This document shows, piece after piece, positions 16,792 through 25,176 of a stretch of DNA of 50,189 nucleotides. The DNA comes from Streptomyces sp. DSM 15324 (GTDB lineage Bacteria > Actinomycetota > Actinomycetes > Streptomycetales > Streptomycetaceae), in the NCBI RefSeq assembly GCF_001514285.1, contig NZ_KQ949024.1, positions 1-50,189 of the forward strand. Direction: 5' to 3'. The position numbers and the translations under genes were made by a program. The stretch's first letter is position 1. The number at the start of each line of letters is the position of its first letter. The notes under the pieces were generated by a model, which was not told where the DNA came from, searched no databases, and saw only the letters and a list, made by a program, of their open reading frames with translations.

Positions 16792-17622
16792 ATGAGTGGT
16801 TCGGAGATAAGGACGGCGGCGACGGCGGGGGCGGGGGCGACGTACGGCCTGCTGCCCGCGGACACCACCGAGGACGTCCGCTCCCGGGGCGCGGGCGTCA
16901 CCACGCAGGTGGCCGTCCTGCCGGTCGGCAGCTTCGAACAGCACGGTCCGTACCTGCCGCTCGCCACCGACACCCTGGTCGCGTGCGCCATCGCCCGGGA
17001 GATCGCCGGGGCGTACCCGGTGCACCTCCTTCCGCCGGTGACCATCGCCTGCTCGCACGAGCACGCGGGCTGGCCGGGGACCGTCAGCATCTCCTCCGTG
17101 ACCCTTCACGCGGTGGTACGGGACATCGCGGCGTCGTTGCGCCGCTCGGGCGTCGAGGCCCTGGTGCTGGTCAACGGACACGGCGGGAACTACGTCCTGG
17201 GCAACGCTGTCCAGGAGTCCTCCGCCCGCGGTGAGCGGATGGCGCTCTTCCCGGCCCCGGAGGACTGGGAGGCGGCGCGGGAACGGTCCGGGGTGGTGAC
17301 CTCGCTCCTCACCGACATGCACGCCGGGGAGATCGAGACCTCGATCCTGCTGCACGCCCACCCGGAACTCGTCCGGCCCGGTTTCGAGTCCGCCGATTTC
17401 ACCGCGGACGACCGCCGCCATCTGCTCACGCTGGGAATGTCCGCCTATACCGATTCGGGCGTCATCGGCCGTCCTTCCCTGGGGTCCGCGGAAAAGGGGA
17501 AGGAACTCCTGGCGAGCCTGGCGGATTCCTTCGGCGCGTATTTCTCGCTGCTGACTTCGGAGGCCTCCGGAAACACCGGCTCCGGGAACACGGGGGTCAG
17601 CGGGGGGTCCGGCTCGCTGTAG
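16792..17622 (+). CDS. Creatininase/ArfB-family metal-dependent amidohydrolase
   Basis: The 276-residue protein has the creatininase family metal-binding set: SFEQHGPYLPLATDT (about residues 44-58), HEHAGWPGT, LVNGHGGNY and DMHAGEIETS. The archaeal relative ArfB hydrolyses the formamide of FAPy. The divergent neighbour is a cyclohydrolase predicted to make FAPy, so FAPy deformylase is the leading hypothesis. Creatininase or mycofactocin MftE-like roles are alternatives, but no mycofactocin genes are present. A purine-rich GAAAGGCCGGGAAAAG tract precedes the ATG. The last 178 bp overlap the convergent membrane-protein gene. Confidence 0.85.
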   Translation: MSGSEIRTAATAGAGATYGLLPADTTEDVRSRGAGVTTQVAVLPVGSFEQHGPYLPLATDTLVACAIAREIAGAYPVHLLPPVTIACSHEHAGWPGTVSISSVTLHAVVRDIAASLRRSGVEALVLVNGHGGNYVLGNAVQESSARGERMALFPAPEDWEAARERSGVVTSLLTDMHAGEIETSILLHAHPELVRPGFESADFTADDRRHLLTLGMSAYTDSGVIGRPSLGSAEKGKELLASLADSFGAYFSLLTSEASGNTGSGNTGVSGGSGSL

Positions 17623-18860
17623 GCCGCCCGGGGCGCTGGGCCGGAAACAGTCTCACCGGCCTCAGCAGGCTCACGGGCACCGGCCTCAGCAGGCTCAGCG
17701 GCCTCACGGGACTCAGCGGCCTCACCAGGCTCACGGGACTCAGCGGCCTCGTCGGCCCGTACGGCTGTGTACCAGCGCACCACGAGGACGACGGCCCCCG
17801 GCAGCGCGGCCACGAAGCTGAGCACGCCGTACACCACCGCCACCGACAGGCCGGTGTCCGCGCCGAGGCCGGCCGCGCCGAACGCCCAGGCGGTGACGCC
17901 CTCGCGGGGTCCCCAGCCGCCGACGTTCAGCGGCACGGCCATCGCCAGCAGGGCGAGCATCGCGATCGGCAGCAGGGCGAGCACGGAGGCGCCGGAGCCG
18001 GCCACCCGGGCGGCGACGACGAACATCGCGACGTACCCGGCGAGCACGACCAGCGACGACACGGCCACCCCGGGCCCGTTGCGCCGCGACAGCAGCCCCT
18101 CGCGCGCCTCCGCCAGCGCCCTGCTCAGGCGTCCGGCGGGGCGCGGCCGGGAGGAGTTCATGCGCAGCGCGAGCACCACGGCGAGTGCCCCCGCCCCGGC
18201 CAGCAGGACCAGCGGGGCGAGGCCGCGCAGCCGGCCCATGACCGGGGACGGCAGCACCAGCAGGACCGTTACGCCCGCGCCGGCCAGCGCGAGCTGTCCC
18301 GCCGTGCGCTCCAGCACGACCGCCCGTACACCGCGCCCGACGTCACCGGCGCTCTGCCCGTGCCGCACGGCGCGGTGCACGTCGCCGAGGATGCCGCCGG
18401 GCAGGGCCGCGTTCAGGAACAGCGCCCGGTAGTAGTCCGCGACCGCCGCGCCGAACGGCAGCCGGATGCGCAGCCCGCGGGCCACCAGCGCCCACCGCCA
18501 GGCGCTGAAGACGGTGGTGACGGCGCCGATGCCGAGCGCGACCAGCACGGTCGGCAGGTCGATCCGGCGCAGCCCGTCCAGGAACACGCCCGTCCCCATC
18601 CGCCACAGCAGCACCGTGAGGATGGCGACGCCGGCGACGCTCCCGAAGTGGGTGCGCAGGGCGCGCGAGGCGAACACCCTGCGCCACGCCGACGGCGTGC
18701 GGTGCGGCTCGGTCACGATGACCCCGATGCGGGTCTCGGACACGGCGGGGCCGGTGCGCACCGCCGACGGGGCACGCGGCGGCCGTACGGCCGGGGTGCC
18801 CTCGCTCCGCACCGCGGGCGCGGCCGTGCCGGCCCGCGCCCCCACCGTCTCGGCGCTCAT
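17445..18860 (-). CDS. Lysylphosphatidylglycerol synthase TM-domain family membrane protein (flippase-like)
   Basis: The 471-residue integral membrane protein is of the UPF0104/AglD-like family. About eight hydrophobic helices span residues 75-370, with family motifs FSAWRWALVARGL, YYRALFLNAALPGGILGDVHRA and PLNVGGWGPREGVTAWAFG. The cytosolic ends are low-complexity: a 60-residue Thr/Ala/Pro N-terminus and an Ala/Glu/Pro C-terminal tail of about 100 residues. The tail reads antisense to the 3' end of the creatininase gene. The ATG overlaps the methyltransferase stop (TGATG). Relatives move or anchor lipid-linked molecules, so the pathway product may reach the membrane. Confidence 0.82.
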   Translation of the reverse strand: MSAETVGARAGTAAPAVRSEGTPAVRPPRAPSAVRTGPAVSETRIGVIVTEPHRTPSAWRRVFASRALRTHFGSVAGVAILTVLLWRMGTGVFLDGLRRIDLPTVLVALGIGAVTTVFSAWRWALVARGLRIRLPFGAAVADYYRALFLNAALPGGILGDVHRAVRHGQSAGDVGRGVRAVVLERTAGQLALAGAGVTVLLVLPSPVMGRLRGLAPLVLLAGAGALAVVLALRMNSSRPRPAGRLSRALAEAREGLLSRRNGPGVAVSSLVVLAGYVAMFVVAARVAGSGASVLALLPIAMLALLAMAVPLNVGGWGPREGVTAWAFGAAGLGADTGLSVAVVYGVLSFVAALPGAVVLVVRWYTAVRADEAAESREPGEAAESREAAEPAEAGAREPAEAGETVSGPAPRAAYSEPDPPLTPVFPEPVFPEASEVSSEKYAPKESARLARSSFPFSADPREGRPMTPESV

Positions 18861-19990
18861 CAGACGCGCCCCGTCGGCCGGGCCAGGGCGAGCAGGTCGC
18901 TGTGGTGGACGGTGACCCTGAGCTCGCCCGCCTGGCAGGCCGTGAGGCGCTTGGCGAGGTAGCCCTCGGCACGTTCGGCGAGGTCGGGGCGCTGCTCCAC
19001 GGCCGCGCCGACCCAGCCGCGCAGCCACTGGGCGGTGAGCGCGGCCTGCTCGGGGCCGAGCCGCCAGGGGCTCGGGTGGACCTTGACGGTGGCGCCGTGG
19101 TCGGCGAACGCCTCGCAGGCGACACCCACCGCGTCGGGGCCGAGGAGGCCGCCGCGCCGCTGGTGGTCGTTGAAGGCGGCGGCGAGCTCCTCGTCCAGCG
19201 GGTCCGGCGCGGAGAACTCGACCCGGCCGGCGACCGACAGCGTGAGCAGCGCCGGGCAGCCGGCGCCCGCGCAGGCCGCGGCGAGCGTCTCGACCTCCTC
19301 GCGGGTCAGGACGTCGAGGAGGGCGGAGGCGGTGACGAGGGAGGCGCCGGTCAGGGCGTCCGGGGTGAGCCGGGCGACGTCGCCGCGCCGGGTCTCGACG
19401 GTGACCCGGCTGCCGTCGGCGGCCGCGCGCGGCGAGGCGACGGCCGCGAAGTGCAGCAGGTAGGGGTCGCGGTCGTGCAGGATCCAGTGCTGGCCGCCGT
19501 CCAGGCGGGGCGCGAGCCAGCGGCCCATCGAGCCGGTGCCGCAGCCCAGGTCGTGGACGGCGAGACCGCCGCTGCGTCCGTTCGGCAGGTTCGCGAGCCG
19601 GATCCGCAGCGGGTCCAGCAGGTCCACCGCCCGCGCCGCGGCGTCCGCGGGCTCACGCAGCTGGAGCCACTCGGGCGCGTACCGGGGCTGGTCCTCGGGT
19701 CCGGCCTCCCGCAGCCGTACGGTGGGCCGCTCGCCGGGACGGGTGACGGGGCCCGCGCCCGCTATCACCGCGTCGGGGTCGGCAGCGCCGTCCGGCACAT
19801 CCAGGGCCAGGCGGTCCGTCGCATCCAGGGCCACGCGGTCCGTCGCATCCGGGGTCGCGCTGTCCGCCGCTTCCGGCGCCACGGTGCCGGTCGCGATGCC
19901 GGTCACGTCCTGGGCCATGGTGCCGGTCACGTCCTGGGCCACGGTGCCGGTCACGTCCTGGGCGACGGTGCCGGTCGCGATGTCCGTCAT
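18860..19990 (-). CDS. Class I SAM-dependent methyltransferase
   Basis: The 376-residue protein has a Rossmann SAM-binding core at about residues 143-260. Motif I is VHDLGCGTGSMGRWLAPRL, followed by WILHDRDPYLL, a GDV motif and LVTASALLDVLTREEVETL. The first 90 residues are a repeat-rich, probably disordered extension containing three near-identical TVAQDVTG octapeptides. I prefer the ATG at 19990, with GGAGG 8 bp upstream. An alternative ATG at 20077 overlaps the glycosyltransferase stop (ATGA), has its own GGAGG and would add 29 residues. The cluster context implies methylation of a GTP-derived or glycosylated intermediate. Confidence 0.85.
   Translation of the reverse strand: MTDIATGTVAQDVTGTVAQDVTGTMAQDVTGIATGTVAPEAADSATPDATDRVALDATDRLALDVPDGAADPDAVIAGAGPVTRPGERPTVRLREAGPEDQPRYAPEWLQLREPADAAARAVDLLDPLRIRLANLPNGRSGGLAVHDLGCGTGSMGRWLAPRLDGGQHWILHDRDPYLLHFAAVASPRAAADGSRVTVETRRGDVARLTPDALTGASLVTASALLDVLTREEVETLAAACAGAGCPALLTLSVAGRVEFSAPDPLDEELAAAFNDHQRRGGLLGPDAVGVACEAFADHGATVKVHPSPWRLGPEQAALTAQWLRGWVGAAVEQRPDLAERAEGYLAKRLTACQAGELRVTVHHSDLLALARPTGRV
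19904..19979. repeat. 24-bp in-frame tandem repeat in the methyltransferase N-terminus
   Basis: Three near-identical 24-bp units, read on the plus strand as GGTGCCGGTCACGTCCTGGG plus four bases, encode TVAQDVTG three times. A second degenerate repeat at about 19799-19850 encodes DATDR.ALD twice. In-frame expansion suggests a tolerant, disordered segment. Confidence 0.7.
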
Positions 19991-20073
19991 GGTGGAGGCC
20001 TCCTTCGGGCCCGGCTGGGTGGGGATGGCCCCCACGCGCCGCGCCATGTCCGCCGGGCTCGCCGTCGTCTTCC

Positions 20074-21788
<1,715 letters not shown>

Positions 21789-21793
21789 TCAGG

Positions 21794-22786
21794 TCAGGCG
21801 CTCATGCTGCTGTCCGACGGGTACCTGACACGGTGGCAGAGCGCGGGGATCTCGCCCGATGCCAGCGCCGGCATCACCTCCGGAAGCTCCTCGAACGCGC
21901 TTTCCCCCGTGACGAGCGCGTCGAGCGCCGGATCGGCCAGCAGGTCGAGGGCGAGCGCGAGCCGGTCGGCGTAGCTGCGGTCGGCGCGGGCCGGGGAGAC
22001 GGTGCCGACCTGACTGCTGCGGATCACCAGCCGGCGCGAGTGGAAGGCCTCGCCGAGCGGCAGCGCGATCCTGCGGTCGCCGTACCAGCTCAGTTCGAGG
22101 ACGGTGCCCTCCGCGCGGAGCAGTTCCAGTGACCGGGTCAGGCCCTGCTCGGTGGCGCTGGCGTGCACGACCAGGTCGCAGCCGCCGAGCGCGTCCCCGG
22201 GTAGCGCGAAGCCGACGCCGAGCGCCTCCGCGGTCTTCGCGCGCGCCGGGTCGGCGTCCACCAGCTGGACGCGCACGCCGGGGAAGCGGGCCAGCAGCGC
22301 GGCGACCGAGCAGCCGACCATGCCGCCGCCGACCACCGCGATCCGGTCCCCGACCAGGGGCTTCGCGTCCCACAGCGCGTTGACGGCGGTCTCCACGGTG
22401 CCGGCGAGCACGGCCCGTCCGGCGGGCACGACGTCCGGTACGACCGTCACGGCCGTCTCGGGGACGACGTACCGCGTCTGATGCGGATAGAGACAGAAGA
22501 CCGTCCGCCCGACGAGCCGTGCCGGTCCCTCCTCCACCACCCCGACGTTGAGGTAGCCGTACTTCACGGGCGCCGGGAAGTCGCCCTCCTGGAACGGTGC
22601 CCGCATGACCGTGTGCTGGCTCTCGGGCACCTGTCCGCGGAAGACGAGGGTCTCCGTGCCACGGCTGATCCCGGAGTACAGCGAACGGACGACGACCTCG
22701 CCCTCAGCGGGCTCCGGCAGGGCCACGTCCCGTATCCCGCCGCGGCCCGGGGCGTCGATCCAGAACGCGCGTCCGCTGCGGTCCAT
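21794..22786 (-). CDS. Medium-chain (MDR) alcohol dehydrogenase-like oxidoreductase, non-catalytic-zinc type
   Basis: The 330-residue MDR superfamily protein has an N-terminal GroES-like domain (ALPEPAEGEVVVRSLYSGISRGTE) and the Rossmann motif AVVGGGMVGCSVAALLARFPG. The usual catalytic-zinc GxCGTD is replaced by GISRGTE, as in the BchC-like branch. AGGAGG lies 6 bp before the ATG at 22786. An ATG two codons upstream sits directly against that site, so 22786 is the start. It is divergent from the CDP-alcohol phosphotransferase. It probably oxidises or reduces a sugar or side-chain alcohol of the cluster product. Confidence 0.85.
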   Translation of the reverse strand: MDRSGRAFWIDAPGRGGIRDVALPEPAEGEVVVRSLYSGISRGTETLVFRGQVPESQHTVMRAPFQEGDFPAPVKYGYLNVGVVEEGPARLVGRTVFCLYPHQTRYVVPETAVTVVPDVVPAGRAVLAGTVETAVNALWDAKPLVGDRIAVVGGGMVGCSVAALLARFPGVRVQLVDADPARAKTAEALGVGFALPGDALGGCDLVVHASATEQGLTRSLELLRAEGTVLELSWYGDRRIALPLGEAFHSRRLVIRSSQVGTVSPARADRSYADRLALALDLLADPALDALVTGESAFEELPEVMPALASGEIPALCHRVRYPSDSSMSA

Positions 22787-22906
22787 CGTCATCCTCCTGA
22801 ACGATCTGCTGAACGATCTGCAACCGGTGCACGTACCGAGGTGTGCACAGGTCGCGCACAGTACGCGGCACTGATCATCTCTGTCACCTGGCCGGAGGAA
22901 TGTGCG
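22787..22906. promoter_or_regulatory. Divergent control region with a perfect 12-bp tandem repeat
   Basis: CTGAACGATCTG occurs twice head to tail at 22797-22808 and 22809-22820, next to the ribosome-binding site of the oxidoreductase. Farther right, GTGCAC occurs twice around 22828-22856. The region must hold promoters for both divergent genes. No regulator is encoded nearby. Confidence 0.5.
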
Positions 22907-23665
22907 GTGGCCCTGAACAACACTTACGACGCAAGGCTGGTCCAGCAGGAGACCGCTGTGGGGGCGGGCGTCCAGATCCTGCTGCTGGCCCTGCTCGGTT
23001 CGGCGATCGGCATGGGGCCGGCGGGCTGGGTCACCGGCCTCGTCTTCGCCGTCGCCACCTGGGCCGTCCTCTCCCGGGCACTGCACCGCTCACGACTGCG
23101 CTCCTTCGGCCCCGCCAACCGGGTCACCCTCGGCCGCGCCACCCTCGTCGGCGGGGTGACCGCCCTGGTCGCCGACTCCTTCGAGTCCACCCCGCCGGTG
23201 ACCCTGCTGGTCGGCCTCACCGCCGTCGCCCTGATCCTCGACGGCGTCGACGGCAAGGTCGCCCGCCGCACCGGCACCTCCACCGCGCTGGGCGCGCGCT
23301 TCGACATGGAGGTCGACGCGTTCCTCATCCTGGTCCTGAGCGTGTACGTCTCCATGGCGCTCGGCCCGTGGGTGCTGCTGGTCGGCGCGATGCGGTACGT
23401 CTTCGTCGCCGCCGCCCGCGTCGCCCCCTGGCTCAACGCCCCGCTCCCGCCGAGCATGGCCCGCAAGACCGTCGCCGCCCTCCAGGGCATCTGCCTGCTG
23501 GTCGCGGGCGCGGACCTCCTCCCCCACAGCGGCAACGTCGCCGTCATGCTGCTGGCCCTCGGCACCCTGCTCTGGTCCTTCGGCCGCGACGTGCTGTGGC
23601 TGTACCGCACCTCCCGGGTCCGCGCGGCCCGTCCGGCGGAGCAGCGGGTGCTGGAACTCGCCTAG
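22907..23665 (+). CDS. CDP-alcohol phosphatidyltransferase family membrane protein
   Basis: The 252-residue membrane protein has about six hydrophobic segments. The complete CDP-alcohol signature DG(2)AR(8)G(3)D(3)D reads DGKVARRTGTSTALGARFDM followed by EVD at about residues 117-139. Such enzymes swap CMP for an alcohol, forming a phosphodiester. The acceptor may be inositol, glycerol or a lipid. The start is GTG at 22907 with GGAGGA at 22894-22899. It completes the cluster and suggests that the product, or a carrier, is linked through a phosphodiester. Confidence 0.88.
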   Translation: MALNNTYDARLVQQETAVGAGVQILLLALLGSAIGMGPAGWVTGLVFAVATWAVLSRALHRSRLRSFGPANRVTLGRATLVGGVTALVADSFESTPPVTLLVGLTAVALILDGVDGKVARRTGTSTALGARFDMEVDAFLILVLSVYVSMALGPWVLLVGAMRYVFVAAARVAPWLNAPLPPSMARKTVAALQGICLLVAGADLLPHSGNVAVMLLALGTLLWSFGRDVLWLYRTSRVRAARPAEQRVLELA

Positions 23666-23708
23666 ACCGCACAGGGGTTCACCCCTTCCTCCACCGCCCC
23701 CCACGGGA

Positions 23709-23743
23709 AAGGGCCCGCACCGTCACGGACGGTCCGGGCCCTT
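23709..23743. terminator. Bidirectional terminator hairpin
   Basis: AAGGGCCCG (23709-23717) pairs with CGGGCCCTT (23735-23743), and the inner ACCGTC/GACGGT arms extend the stem. It lies between the converging CDP-alcohol and MFS transcription units. Confidence 0.8.
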
Positions 23744-23754
23744 CCGTATGGCCT

Positions 23755-23862
23755 CACTGGCGGGTGTGTTCGGACTGGCGGGTGTGTTCGGCTGGGCAAG
23801 TCCTGTTCGGCTGGGCAGGTGTGTTCGGCTGGGCGCATGTGTTCGGCTGGGCGCTCGGGCAG
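23755..23862. repeat. Degenerate GTGTTCGGCTGGGC tandem repeat
   Basis: About six imperfect 15-18-bp units containing TGTTCGG[AC]TGG follow the terminator, outside any gene. No conserved coding frame is seen. It adjoins the 9-bp repeat at the 3' end of the MFS gene. Confidence 0.6.
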
Positions 23863-23877
23863 ACGCCTCGCCTGCGT

Positions 23878-25176
23878 CTACGGCCGTGGCGTGTCCGGTT
23901 GTACGGCAGTGTCGACGGCTTCGGCTGCGTCGGCTGCGTCGGCTGCGTCGGCTGCGTCGGCTGCGTCGGCGCGACGGTGTGGGCGGCCCCGGCCCGGCAG
24001 CAGGGCGATCGCGGCGACCGGTACCGCGGCCAGCAGCAGCCAGGGCACGGCCGGCGGGAGCCCGGTGTCGAGGAGTGTGCCGGTGGCCGCGCTGCCGAGC
24101 AGCACGATGAGCCCGGAGAGCGACGACAACGCCCCGGTGTACAGGCCGAGTCGGCCCCGCTCCGCGAGGTCGGGGACCCAGGCGCGGACGGCGGGGGCGA
24201 CCAGCATCTGACCGAGGGTCAGCAGCACGGCGAACCCCACGGCGGGCAGCAGCCCCGTCGTCCCGGTCCGCCCGGCGGGCAGGGCCGCGGCGACCACCGT
24301 GAACCCCGCGGCGATCAGCCCCAGCCCGGCCGCCGCCGAACGGCGGGTGCCGATGCGTTCCCCCGCCCAGCGGGTGACGGGCAGTTGGGCGGTCACCACC
24401 AGCAGCGACGACAGCGCGAACAGCCAGGCCAGCGGCGCCTGCGAACCCGCCGCGCGCTCCACCTCGGCGGGCAGGGCGAGGTAGAACTGGTTGTAGGCGA
24501 GGAGGTAGGCGCCGTAGGCGCAGCACAGGGCGAGGAAGCTGCGGTTGCGCAGCAACGGGCCGATGCCGCTCCGGACTTCGACGCGCTCCCGGCCGGGCAG
24601 GTGCTGCGGCAGCAGCACGGCGTGCGCGGCGAGCACCAGGACGAAGACGCCGGCGCCGGCGAGGCACACGGCCCGGAAGTCGACCGACAGCAGCAGCGCG
24701 CCCAGCAGCGGACCGACGAACGCCCCGGCCTGTCCGGCGACCGTGAACAGGGCCAGCACCCGGGTGCGGGACCCGCCGCCCGCCTCCTCGTGCGCGACGG
24801 CCTGCCGGGCCACCTCGGACTCGACCGCCGGGGAGAAGAGCGCGGCGGCGAACCCGACGAGCAGCACGGCCCCGGTCACCGCCCAGGCCCGCTCGGCGTA
24901 ACCAAGCCAGACGAACCCGGCGATCCGCAGCGCACAGCCGGCCAGGACGACGGGCCGCACCCCGTAACGGTCGGCCAGGGCACCGCCGACCACGAACAGC
25001 CCCTGCTGGCTGAAGGTCCGCAGCCCCAGCACGAAACCCACGAGCCATCCCGCCATCCCGACGGCCCCGCCCAGATGCTCGGACAGGAACGGCAGCACCG
25101 CGAAGAAGCCGATGTTGAAGGCGAGTTGGGTGAGAACGAGCAGCCGCAGGAGCGGCGGGAGCCGGAGCGGGTTCAT
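23878..25176 (-). CDS. MFS transporter of the metal-controlled operon
   Basis: The 432-residue protein has about 12 hydrophobic segments, with GGALADRYGVRPVVLAG as loop-2 motif and FTVAGQAGAFVGPLLGALL in the first half. It resembles major facilitator exporters of the MdtH/bacilysin-type branch. The C-terminus ends in a repetitive (A-D-A)n tail encoded by five GGCTGCGTC units at 23923-23967. The ATG overlaps the permease stop (ATGA). It is last of a four-gene unit (GNAT, binding lipoprotein, permease, MFS), so it may export a ligand that the ABC proteins recapture. Confidence 0.84.
   Translation of the reverse strand: MNPLRLPPLLRLLVLTQLAFNIGFFAVLPFLSEHLGGAVGMAGWLVGFVLGLRTFSQQGLFVVGGALADRYGVRPVVLAGCALRIAGFVWLGYAERAWAVTGAVLLVGFAAALFSPAVESEVARQAVAHEEAGGGSRTRVLALFTVAGQAGAFVGPLLGALLLSVDFRAVCLAGAGVFVLVLAAHAVLLPQHLPGRERVEVRSGIGPLLRNRSFLALCCAYGAYLLAYNQFYLALPAEVERAAGSQAPLAWLFALSSLLVVTAQLPVTRWAGERIGTRRSAAAGLGLIAAGFTVVAAALPAGRTGTTGLLPAVGFAVLLTLGQMLVAPAVRAWVPDLAERGRLGLYTGALSSLSGLIVLLGSAATGTLLDTGLPPAVPWLLLAAVPVAAIALLPGRGRPHRRADAADAADAADAADAAEAVDTAVQPDTPRP

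Noticed and set aside
16792..17622. Mycofactocin MftE
   Set aside because: Same family, but no mycofactocin precursor, radical SAM or glycosyltransferase gene set is adjacent.
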